A stretch of DNA of 59,499 bases, taken from assembly GCA_024683935.1 (NCBI GenBank), contig JAIKXV010000024.1, positions 1 to 59,499 of the forward strand. Direction: 5' to 3'. Source of the DNA: Lachnospiraceae bacterium (GTDB lineage Bacteria > Bacillota_A > Clostridia > Lachnospirales > Lachnospiraceae). The translations under genes and the position numbers were made by a program. Below, piece by piece: positions 25,940 through 33,628 of the stretch; positions within the stretch are counted from its first letter, which is position 1, and the number at the start of each line of letters is the position of its first letter. The notes below the pieces were generated by a model. The model was not told where the DNA came from. It was given only the letters and a program-made list of their open reading frames with translations, and searched no databases.

Positions 25940-26817
25940 GGCGACAGCTCCTTATTATCACTGGTAACCTTCAGATCCTTTATAACTACCACGGTCCTTA
26001 AATGGGCAAAATCCACCGCGGGAGTAAGGGTACCGGATTTCGTAAGGTTATTCGGGTCTGTTTCTATGGAGCTGATATATCCTACGGTTATGTCAGGAAG
26101 GAAACGGTTTGAAATATCAGATGTGACGATCTCATCTCCCACAGCAGCCTTGGAATCCTGGTCCGAAAGCTGGGAAAAACGGATCTCTCCCGAGTCCATG
26201 AGCTTCAGATCGCCGGTGACCATTATCGTATCATTGGTGGAGAGCACCATGGAGCTTACGTTTGTAGCGTCATCAATAAGAGCCCTCACTGTGGAATACT
26301 GAGGCCCCACTTCGGTGACGATTCCGACCAGTCCGTCACCTGCGATAACATTCATATTGACCTTGATGCCGTCAAGCTCTCCCTTATCGATAAGGAAAAC
26401 CGAAAACCAGTTGCCGGGATCCTTTCCTATGATCCTCGCGCCGACCTTATCGTATTCACCGAACCTGTCCTCCAGATCATAGAGGTCGCGGAGCTCCTGG
26501 AGCTCATATCTGTCGGCGATAAGCTGGTTCTTTTCCAGTGTCAGGTTCTGCACCTGATCCTTTAAGGCTTCATTTTCCTCAAGTACATCTTTAAGGGACT
26601 GCCATTCATCCATCCTCCTGCTGACGCCATCGCCTATGACATTCAGCCCTTTTTCCACCGGAACTATCGTATATCCCGCAATATAGGACAGGGGATAAGA
26701 AATCGCATCCGTAAAAAAGCTTAGAAGCATAAGAGCGATACAAAGAATGGTGATTATCAGCAGTATATATCTGCCGGGCATCACAAACTTCTGTCGTTTA
26801 ATACTGACTCTCGGCAT
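25936..26817 (-). CDS. mreC: Rod shape-determining protein MreC
   Basis: A 293-residue bitopic protein: short basic cytoplasmic end, a membrane helix ('YILLIITILCIALMLLSFFT'), a coiled coil (about residues 65-110, 'LKDVLEENEALKDQVQNLTL'), then the two-lobed beta domain with 'ARIIGKDPGNWFSVFLIDKG' and 'GLVGIVTEVGPQYSTVRALI'. It scaffolds PBP2-RodA on the outer face of the membrane. It lies 38 bp after mreB. Confidence 0.93.
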   Translation of the reverse strand: MPRVSIKRQKFVMPGRYILLIITILCIALMLLSFFTDAISYPLSYIAGYTIVPVEKGLNVIGDGVSRRMDEWQSLKDVLEENEALKDQVQNLTLEKNQLIADRYELQELRDLYDLEDRFGEYDKVGARIIGKDPGNWFSVFLIDKGELDGIKVNMNVIAGDGLVGIVTEVGPQYSTVRALIDDATNVSSMVLSTNDTIMVTGDLKLMDSGEIRFSQLSDQDSKAAVGDEIVTSDISNRFLPDITVGYISSIETDPNNLTKSGTLTPAVDFAHLRTVVVIKDLKVTSDNKELSP

Positions 26818-26855
26818 ATTTCTTACTTCTTACTAAAATCCTTAACTTAAAATCA

Positions 26856-27878
26856 TTACTTCGGAGACATTCCGTCTATTGAATAGGCAACGGAGCGGAA
26901 ATTCTCCTCCTTGATCACCCTGGAAAGCCCCAGGGCAACGGTGTTTGACGGATCCTCCGCCAGATTGACCTTGAGATTCGTTCCCTTGTTTATAAGCTTA
27001 CCGAAGTTGCGAAGGGACGCCGAACCGCCGGTGAGATAAATACCGTGGCGGTAAACATCGGCCGCAAGCTCCGGAGGAGTCCTCTCCAGAATAACCTTTA
27101 TATTGTCAATGATAGTATTGATATTTTCGTTTAATGCGCTTTCGATAAGCTCAACCGGGATCTGCCTCTCAACGGGAAGACCTGTAACTATGTCACGGCC
27201 GTAGACCACGGGAGCCACGGAATCGTCATAACCGGGATCTGAAAGCTGTATCTTTACCTTTTCAGCGGTCTTTTCCCCGATTATCAGGCTGTATTCCCTG
27301 CGGACGGCGGAAATTATCGCTTCGTCAAATTTCCTGCCGCCTATCTTTATAAGCTTTGATAAAACTATGCCGCCGAGGGACAGTATGGATATTTCCGTCG
27401 TATCAAAACCGGAATTAACCACCAGGACACCCTGGCTGGTCTTAACGTCTATATTGAGTCCGAGGCCGTCAGCCACGGCCTTGTCTACCACCAGTATCCT
27501 CTTCGCCTTTACATTGGCGTCGCTGATAAGGTCAAAGAAAGCCCTTTTCTCAACTTCTGTTATGTCCTTCGGGACAGAGATGAAAAAGTCCGCACCGCTG
27601 TATTTCTGCTTTGAAGTAAGGTCAGTCACAAAGCATTTCAGAACGGTCTGCATATCCTTAATATCAGCGATAACCCCGTTATTTAAGGGGAAAGAGGTTC
27701 TGATATTTCCGGGAGCCTTTTCATACATATCGTATGCATCATCACCGTAGGCTAAAAGGGTATTCTTGTTCATAACGGCTATCATATTCTTTTCCCGGAG
27801 TATGGTACCGTCCATATTGTTATAGATCTTTATATTTCCGGTACCGAGATCGATACCGAAAGCCGGTGCATTAGACAT
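26856..27878 (-). CDS. mreB: Rod shape-determining actin MreB
   Basis: A 340-residue bacterial actin. ATP-binding segments: phosphate 1 'FGIDLGTGNIKIY', connecting 1 'PLNNGVIADIKDMQ', phosphate 2 'GVLVVNSGFDTTEISIL', adenosine loop 'GIYLTGGSASLRNFGKL'. Phosphate 2 usually reads D-I-G-G-G-T-T in MreB; here it is 'NSGFDTT', a deviation that might place it nearer to the Mbl/MreBH-type paralogues. It is next after radC in the operon and guides side-wall synthesis. Confidence 0.9.
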   Translation of the reverse strand: MSNAPAFGIDLGTGNIKIYNNMDGTILREKNMIAVMNKNTLLAYGDDAYDMYEKAPGNIRTSFPLNNGVIADIKDMQTVLKCFVTDLTSKQKYSGADFFISVPKDITEVEKRAFFDLISDANVKAKRILVVDKAVADGLGLNIDVKTSQGVLVVNSGFDTTEISILSLGGIVLSKLIKIGGRKFDEAIISAVRREYSLIIGEKTAEKVKIQLSDPGYDDSVAPVVYGRDIVTGLPVERQIPVELIESALNENINTIIDNIKVILERTPPELAADVYRHGIYLTGGSASLRNFGKLINKGTNLKVNLAEDPSNTVALGLSRVIKEENFRSVAYSIDGMSPK

Positions 27879-27899
27879 TACTTCTCCTTTTCCGAATGG

Positions 27900-28598
27900 T
27901 TACAAAAATTCATTTTTTAAAAGCTCCCGCATTGACACATAGATACCGTCCCCGATTATTATAGAATCGGCGAGAGCCACATTTATCATGCATCCCGCAA
28001 CGATCATCTGCCGGGTTACCGCCAGATCCTCCCTGCTGGGGGTGGGATCTCCGCTCGGGTGGTTATGGAGCAGGATCACCTGGGACGCATCATGTTTCAG
28101 TGCATACGAAAACAATTCCCTTGGGCTTATCAGCGACCTGTCAGAAAGTCCCTTCGTAAGCACGTGGGAACAGATATAATTTGCCTTTGTGTCAAGCAGT
28201 ACCGCCCGGACCTCCTCATGGCTCAAGTGCCGCATGTCCTCCATAAAGAAGGCTGCGCACTTCTTCGGATTGTTAAAATTCAGTCCGTTCCTCACCCTGG
28301 CTTTCCACAGCCTTTTCGAGAATTCCGTAAGGCAGCGGATAACGATGAGCTTAACCCTGCCAATTCCCGGAATTGAAAGCAGTTCGCTGTCCGCCATATT
28401 CTCGATCCCGGATAAGGACATATCAGGGCCGGCATTCTTCAGGATCTCATGGGCGAGATCCAGGGAATTCATGTCCCTGGTGCCGTTTCTCAGTATCACC
28501 GCAAGAAGCTCGGCGTCTGAAAGAAATGAGGCTCCGTACTCCTCGCATTTTTCATAGGGCCGCTCGGACTCAGGCAGTTCTTTTAATGTATCTGTCAT
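27900..28598 (-). CDS. radC: RadC family JAB-domain protein
   Basis: A 232-residue protein with an N-terminal helix-hairpin-helix-like part ('LLSIPGIGRVKLIVI') and a C-terminal JAB/MPN domain. The metal motif is intact: 'LLHNHPSGDPTPSREDL' with a Glu upstream in 'HEEVRA'. RadC was once thought to act in DNA repair; its true role is unknown. ATG 28598 is preceded by AAGGAG, whereas the longer frame from GTG 28622 starts inside the leader. It is the first gene of the radC-mreBCD operon. Confidence 0.9.
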   Translation of the reverse strand: MTDTLKELPESERPYEKCEEYGASFLSDAELLAVILRNGTRDMNSLDLAHEILKNAGPDMSLSGIENMADSELLSIPGIGRVKLIVIRCLTEFSKRLWKARVRNGLNFNNPKKCAAFFMEDMRHLSHEEVRAVLLDTKANYICSHVLTKGLSDRSLISPRELFSYALKHDASQVILLHNHPSGDPTPSREDLAVTRQMIVAGCMINVALADSIIIGDGIYVSMRELLKNEFL

Positions 28599-28663
28599 AA
28601 TGCTCCTTACCCTGCTAATCACTCACCTTTGGTAAGAAGTTCCCCCATGACAGAGTAAATGTT

Positions 28664-28692
28664 ATTCTATCATATTCTTATATTATTGTCAT
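28664..28692 (-). promoter_or_regulatory. Promoter of the radC-mreBCD-mrdA-rodA operon
   Basis: Minus strand: ATGACA, 17-bp spacer, TAGAAT, about 65 nt before the radC ATG. It is the only good match upstream of this long gene run. Confidence 0.6.
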
Positions 28693-28734
28693 CTAAACTG
28701 CTTTAAGAGCATCATTCAGGTAATCGTTAAAAAA

Positions 28735-30030
28735 TCATTCGGAAAAGACGCTGTTATCCGGATCCAGCATCCTGTCCCTTATCAGGTATTCCACGGTATT
28801 AAGTATGCCGTACTTCACATGGGGGAAGGTAAGTCCTCCCTGGAAATATACGGAATAAGGCGGTTTGATCGGGCCGTCCGCACTGAGTTCTATAGACGAT
28901 CCGGATACAAAATTCCCTGCGGCCATGATCACATCACTGTCGTAGCCCGGCATTGCCCAGGGTTCCGGTGTCACAAAGCTGTCAACAGGCGCTGCGGCCT
29001 GTATTCCCCTGCAGAATGAAATAAGCGCTTCCGGCTTGCGGAAGGTGATGGCCTGAATGATGTCATGGCGCTCCTCCTCTCCGTTCGGAAGCACATCAAA
29101 GCCGAGTTTTTCGTAGATATTCGCTGCAAAAATGGCGCCCTTCAGGGCCGCGGCGGTAACAACCGGTGAGAGAAATAAGCCCTGATAGAAATCAGGCAGT
29201 ATCCCGAGGCTCGCACCCACTTCCTTGCCGAGTCCCGGAGAAGTCAGGCGGAAGGCAGCATTTTCGATACATTCCTTACTGCCGCAGATATAGCCTCCGA
29301 TGGGAGCGAGTCCCCCTCCCGGATTCTTAATAAGGGAACCGACGACCATGTCAGCCCCGAATTCCGAAGGCTCTTCCCTCTCCACGAATTCCCCGTAACA
29401 GTTATCGACCATCACCAGAATATCTTTATTTACGGACTTTATAAAGCTCACCGCTTCGGCAATGGCCTTAACGCTTAAGGTGCGTCTGGTCTGATAGCCC
29501 TTGGAACGCTGGATCGTAACGAGCTTTGTTTTATCATTGATGAGAGCTTTTATCGCATCATAGTCAAAGGAGCCGTCTGCCTTCAGATCCGCCTGGGCGT
29601 AGCTGATGCCGTATTCTTTCAGGCTTCCCCGGCTCTCCCTGATGCCTATTACCTCTTCCAAAGTGTCGTAGGGCTTTCCGGCGGCGCTTAAAAGCTCGTC
29701 CCCCGGACGGAGGTTTGACATCAGAGCTAAGGCCAGAGCATGGGTCCCGCAGGTGATCTGGGGACGTACCAGTGCATCCTCCGTCTTGAAAATATGGGCA
29801 TAAACCCTTTCCAGGGTGTCCCTGCCGATGTCATTGTATCCGTAGCCTCTGGTGCCGTACAGGCAGGCTTCGGAGACCCTTTCCTTATGGAAAGCGTCCA
29901 ATATCTTTAACTGGTTGTATTCGGCAGTCTCGTCTATTGCGTCAAAACGCTTTTTCAGGGAAGAGATGACCTCTTCCCCGAATTCATATACGCTCTTTCT
30001 TATGCCGAGTTCTTCGTAAATCTTCTGCAT
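28735..30030 (-). CDS. Methionine gamma-lyase family protein (YnbB-like)
   Basis: A 431-residue fold-type I PLP enzyme of the COG4100 family ('aluminium resistance' or methionine gamma-lyase-related). The PLP lysine lies in 'VTIQRSKGYQTRRTLS'. Other marks are 'RPQITCGTHALALALMSNLR' near the N-terminus, 'NPGGGLAPIGGYICG' and 'DSDVIMAAGNFVSGSSIELS'. The real substrate is not established. Placement downstream of mutS-mutL-miaA is conserved in Firmicutes. It begins 1 nt after the VOC stop codon. Confidence 0.87.
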   Translation of the reverse strand: MQKIYEELGIRKSVYEFGEEVISSLKKRFDAIDETAEYNQLKILDAFHKERVSEACLYGTRGYGYNDIGRDTLERVYAHIFKTEDALVRPQITCGTHALALALMSNLRPGDELLSAAGKPYDTLEEVIGIRESRGSLKEYGISYAQADLKADGSFDYDAIKALINDKTKLVTIQRSKGYQTRRTLSVKAIAEAVSFIKSVNKDILVMVDNCYGEFVEREEPSEFGADMVVGSLIKNPGGGLAPIGGYICGSKECIENAAFRLTSPGLGKEVGASLGILPDFYQGLFLSPVVTAAALKGAIFAANIYEKLGFDVLPNGEEERHDIIQAITFRKPEALISFCRGIQAAAPVDSFVTPEPWAMPGYDSDVIMAAGNFVSGSSIELSADGPIKPPYSVYFQGGLTFPHVKYGILNTVEYLIRDRMLDPDNSVFSE

Positions 30031-30031
30031 T

Positions 30032-30412
30032 TTAGTACTGTATAAACTCCAGCTCCACTCCGTTCGGATCCTGAGCCATCAGGTTCCGGAAATTGAGCTT
30101 CTTTACAAGTGCGGGCTCTGCTATTACCTTTACGCCGTTCTCCTTAAACTTCTCAAAGAGGGCGTCGATATCCTCGCAGTCGAAGGCAAGATGCCTGAAA
30201 AGACCTGCTGTCCTGGAATCGGGATGCTCCTCCCCAAAGTTATCCGTGTAGGAAATAAGCTCTATCCTCGGACCGCCCGGGATCTCGAAATAGTGGAGCT
30301 CGTGATCGCCCATGTCCACGGTCTCTAACTGCTTAAGGCCAAGGATCCTTCCGTAAAAATCCTCGGACTTTTTCATGTCTGTAACATTGATCGTAATGTG
30401 ATCAGCCTTCAT
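30032..30412 (-). CDS. VOC family (glyoxalase-like) protein
   Basis: A 126-residue vicinal-oxygen-chelate protein with two beta-alpha-beta-beta-beta units. 'DHITINVTDMKKSEDFYGRI' supplies the first metal-ligand His, and 'GLFRHLAFDCEDIDALFEKF' and 'DPNGVELEFIQY' the later ones. The layout fits lactoylglutathione lyase-like or fosfomycin-resistance-like proteins; the substrate is unknown. An AGGAGG site precedes the ATG. Confidence 0.85.
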   Translation of the reverse strand: MKADHITINVTDMKKSEDFYGRILGLKQLETVDMGDHELHYFEIPGGPRIELISYTDNFGEEHPDSRTAGLFRHLAFDCEDIDALFEKFKENGVKVIAEPALVKKLNFRNLMAQDPNGVELEFIQY

Positions 30413-30430
30413 AAGAATACCTCCTGTACT

Positions 30431-30457
30431 AAATTCTGCGCTACGCTCAGAATAACA
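30431..30457 (+). repeat. Dispersed CTTCG...TCAGGATGACA repeat, copy 4
   Basis: AAATTCTGCGCTACG followed by CTCAGAATAACA; a diverged copy just upstream of the VOC gene ribosome site. Confidence 0.5.
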
Positions 30458-30525
30458 TTTTTTTAATTATATTCTTTGTATTTATTTATTGCAATGCAGT
30501 CAGGCTTTGTTATCATGCGTTTATT

Positions 30526-30590
30526 TGTCATCCTTTATTTTGTGTCATCCTTTATTTTTATGTCATACTGAACGTCAGCGAAGCATCTTA
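30526..30590 (-). repeat. Partial tandem units plus dispersed repeat copy 5, overlapping the miaA end
   Basis: Two direct copies of TGTCATCCTTTATTTT (from 30527 and 30543) lead into TGTCATACTGAACG then TCAGCGAAGCATCTTA (30561-30590), an inverted copy of the dispersed repeat. The last codons of miaA lie inside this copy. Confidence 0.55.
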
Positions 30591-31489
30591 TCAATAATCT
30601 CATCTTCAGATTCATACTCACTCTTGTCCACAAACACCGCCTCCCTCTCTTTCCGAAACCAGGTCAGCTGCCGTTTGGCAAAGTGCCGTGTCTCCTTCTT
30701 TATGGCGTCAATCGCTTCTTCCTTAGAGTATTTCCCGGTTAAATAAAGATAGGCCTGCCTGTATCCGAGTCCCTGCATGGAGGTCATTCCGGGCTCCACG
30801 CCCATCCTGATAAGAGCCTCCGTTTCTTCAAAGAGCCCCTCTTCCACCATCTTATCAACCCTCAGGTTGATCCTCTGATACAGCTGCTCCCTCGGCATAT
30901 TCAGCACATAAAACCTAAGGTCATAGGGGGATTCCTTTTCCCTTTCCTCCCGGTTATGCACCGATATCTTCTGCCCTGTCACATGAAAATATTCCAGAGC
31001 CCTTATCACTCTCTTTACATTCCCGGGCGGTATCGCTTCCGCTGCCTCGGGATCCGTGCTCTTCAGCCTCTCATACAGGTCGTTTGCGGGATCCTTCGCT
31101 TCTTCTTCGAGGCTACTTCTGTACTCAGGATCGGAAGCCCCGTCTGAAAAGTCGTTGTCGTAAATCAGCGCATGAAGATAAAAGCCGGTTCCACCCACAA
31201 CCAAAGGGATCTTACCCTTATCGTATATTGTGTTCATGGCCTCCTTAGCCATTGAGACAAAGCGGGCCACGTCGAAGTTCTCTGTGGGTTCCAGGCAGTC
31301 AATAAGGTGGTGGGGGATGCCCTGCATTTCCTCCGCGGTGATCTTTGCAGAGCCGATATCCATATGCTTATACACCTGGATAGAGTCGGCGGAAATGATC
31401 TCCGCGTTGAGGGTTTTTGCGTATTTAATTGAGAGGGAGGTTTTGCCAACCGCCGTAGGGCCGGCCAGCACATGCAGCTCTTTTTTCAT
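30575..31489 (-). CDS. miaA: tRNA dimethylallyltransferase
   Basis: A 304-residue enzyme that prenylates A37 of tRNAs reading UNN codons. P-loop 'LAGPTAVGKTSLSIKYAK', then 'EIISADSIQVYKHMDIGSAK' (catalytic Asp), 'PHHLIDCLEPTENFDVARF', 'VVGGTGFYLHALIY' and 'PPGNVKRVIRALE'. I set the start at ATG 31489 because homology begins there ('MKKELHVLAGPT'); the frame extends to 31585 with no family text. No clear ribosome site is visible. The 3' end lies within a dispersed repeat, so the last residues may be repeat-derived. Confidence 0.9.
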   Translation of the reverse strand: MKKELHVLAGPTAVGKTSLSIKYAKTLNAEIISADSIQVYKHMDIGSAKITAEEMQGIPHHLIDCLEPTENFDVARFVSMAKEAMNTIYDKGKIPLVVGGTGFYLHALIYDNDFSDGASDPEYRSSLEEEAKDPANDLYERLKSTDPEAAEAIPPGNVKRVIRALEYFHVTGQKISVHNREEREKESPYDLRFYVLNMPREQLYQRINLRVDKMVEEGLFEETEALIRMGVEPGMTSMQGLGYRQAYLYLTGKYSKEEAIDAIKKETRHFAKRQLTWFRKEREAVFVDKSEYESEDEIIDKMLR

Positions 31490-31528
31490 GGTTTTGTAGT
31501 CCGTTGTGTGTGATGGTATATTTAATTT

Positions 31529-31554
31529 CAGGACGCTCGCGCTCCGGTACAAAA
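31529..31554. repeat. GGACGCTC/GCTCCGG hairpin repeat
   Basis: AGGACGCTCGCGCTCCGG then TACAAAAC. Nearly identical to 53773-53799 and similar in layout to 548-579. It lies in the 221-bp gap between miaA and mutL, which otherwise shows only a small ACGGATT/AATCCGT hairpin (31673-31696) and AT-rich text. Confidence 0.5.
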
Positions 31555-31710
31555 CTCCCCGAAAGCTTATAGTACAAAAACCCACAAGGTGCTTTAATAA
31601 CTAAAAAAATGTAACCCGTGTAGGTGGTAAAACTATTGTAGATACTGTAATTTCGAAAGTATTTTATACATTACGGATTATATTTTTACAATCCGTTGTG
31701 AAACCCAATA

Positions 31711-33627
31711 TTACAGCACTCTTTTGAATTTCTTTTCCAGGTCGTGTTTGGACATTTTGATGATCGTGGGGCGGCCGTGGGGGCAGTTGTAGGGATCCTT
31801 CAGGGAAAGCAGCTGGGAGATCAGCGCTTCCGCCTCGGCAACGGAGATCTCCGTATTCCCTTTGATGGCAGCCTTGCAGGACATGGACGCGATCTTGTCA
31901 TGAATAACGCTCACTTCTTCGTCCCTTTTCCCGGAAGAGAGTTCATCAAGGAGTGACACAAAAACCTCATTCTCATTCAATCCATAGAGATTATAAGGAA
32001 CAGTCCTTATCGCGAAATCATTTCCCCCGAAGGGTTCGATCTCAAATCCCATCTCGGAAAATCTCGGCATATATTTTTCAAGGGCAGCTCTCTGCTCTCC
32101 GTTTAGGGTGATTATTATCGGAGGCTCAAGATTCTGGGTGGTGACCGAACGGTTTTTGAATTCCTCCATAAAGCGCTCGTAATTCACCTTTTCATGTGCC
32201 GCATGCTGGTCGATCACCAGCATTTCATCCCTGTATTCTATTATCCAATAGGTGTTAAAGACCTGCCCTATCAGCTTAAAGCGTTCAGCGGAGCCGGGAG
32301 ACAGTATCTTTTCTTCAAAGAGATCGAGCTGTGCTCCCTTCACATCCTTTGAAAAATCATCGGATCCGGGTTCTGCAGGTTCATCTTTTACGGTTTCAGC
32401 TGCTGCCGGAGTCATGTCAGCATTGTAGACCCGGTCTTCTTTTAAGATCACATTATCATTGTAATCAGCAGCTTTATCTGCATCGGGAGCTGCGGATTCC
32501 CGCAGGGTTTCAGAGGGCTGAAATACAGCTGCGGTTTCTGCTTCTTTTTTTACGGGGATTTCGAAGGGCTCCGGCGCCTTAACCTCCGGCTTCGGAGGCG
32601 GAGCAATACGGTCATCTTTTTCAAAAGTAAAGTTATTGATAAATTCCTTATGCTCCAGGGCGTCCCTTACCGCGGTGCGGACAAATTCATAGAGACCCTG
32701 TGAATCGCTGAACTTTATCTCCATTTTCCGGGGATGGACATTGATATCGATATCCTCCGGCGGAAGCTCCAGCATAAGGACTGCAAAGGGGAATTTATGC
32801 TGCATAAGGAACCCGGCGTAGCCGTCCTCTATCGCCTTTGCAATGATGTCGTCCTTGATATAGCGGCCGTTTACAAAATAATTCTCCATGGACCTGCTCC
32901 CCCTCGCTATAAGGGGTTTGGAGATATAGCCCTTTATGCTCATTCCGTCCTTCTGATGCTCAACAGACAGGAGGGAATCCGAGATATCGCGGCCGTAGAT
33001 ACGATATATAACCTCTTTAAGATCGTTCTTTCCGGAGGTGAGCAGACGGTTGCTGCCGTTTACGCTGTACTTTACCGACAGTCCGGGATTTGAAAGGGCG
33101 GTCTCTTCGACCAGGGTGCTGATGTAGCCGGCCTCTGTCGCAGCGCTCTTTAAGAATTTCCTTCTGGCGGGGGTATTGTAGAAAAGATCCTTTATTATAA
33201 AGGTCGTGCCCTCGGGGACTCCGGCTTCATCAAAGGAGACCTCGGTTCCGCCCTCGATCACGTATTTCACGCCTACCGGATCATTCTCGGTTTTGGTTAA
33301 GAGCTCCACCTTTGAAACTGCTGCGATGCTGGAGAGGGCTTCGCCCCGGAATCCGAAGCTCCTTATACTGTACAGGTCTTCTATCTTCCGGAGTTTACTG
33401 GTGGCGTGGGACAGAAATGCGGTGCGGACCTCGTTTTTATCTATGCCGCTGCCGTTATCAGTGACCCTTATCATATCGATGCCGCCGTTTTTGATATCGA
33501 CGGATACCGCCGTGGCTCCGGCGTCCACCGCATTTTCCAGCAGCTCCTTCACAATGGATGAGGGGCGTTCAACTACTTCGCCCGCAGCGATCTTTTCTAT
33601 AGTTTTATCATCTAATACTCTTATCAT
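31711..33627 (-). CDS. mutL: DNA mismatch repair protein MutL (endonuclease type)
   Basis: A 638-residue GHKL ATPase. N-terminal ATPase motifs: 'IAAGEVVERPSSIVKELLEN', 'DNGSGI', 'ATSKLRKIEDLYSIRSFGFR'. A variable linker (about residues 335-440) leads to the dimerisation domain, which has the metal-binding endonuclease motif starting at Asp473 ('DQHAAHEKVNYE') and 'CPHGRPTIIKM' near the C-terminus. The protein should therefore nick DNA itself, as expected where MutH is absent. It starts just after the mutS-proximal boundary: the mutL ATG lies 1 nt before the mutS stop codon on the plus coordinate, i.e. the mutS stop precedes it directly in transcription. Confidence 0.93.
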   Translation of the reverse strand: MIRVLDDKTIEKIAAGEVVERPSSIVKELLENAVDAGATAVSVDIKNGGIDMIRVTDNGSGIDKNEVRTAFLSHATSKLRKIEDLYSIRSFGFRGEALSSIAAVSKVELLTKTENDPVGVKYVIEGGTEVSFDEAGVPEGTTFIIKDLFYNTPARRKFLKSAATEAGYISTLVEETALSNPGLSVKYSVNGSNRLLTSGKNDLKEVIYRIYGRDISDSLLSVEHQKDGMSIKGYISKPLIARGSRSMENYFVNGRYIKDDIIAKAIEDGYAGFLMQHKFPFAVLMLELPPEDIDINVHPRKMEIKFSDSQGLYEFVRTAVRDALEHKEFINNFTFEKDDRIAPPPKPEVKAPEPFEIPVKKEAETAAVFQPSETLRESAAPDADKAADYNDNVILKEDRVYNADMTPAAAETVKDEPAEPGSDDFSKDVKGAQLDLFEEKILSPGSAERFKLIGQVFNTYWIIEYRDEMLVIDQHAAHEKVNYERFMEEFKNRSVTTQNLEPPIIITLNGEQRAALEKYMPRFSEMGFEIEPFGGNDFAIRTVPYNLYGLNENEVFVSLLDELSSGKRDEEVSVIHDKIASMSCKAAIKGNTEISVAEAEALISQLLSLKDPYNCPHGRPTIIKMSKHDLEKKFKRVL

Positions 33628-33628
33628 T

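Noticed and set aside
31673..31696. ACGGATT/AATCCGT hairpin after mutL as terminator
   Set aside because: The stem is only 7 bp with a 10-nt loop and no T-run follows on the transcribed strand.
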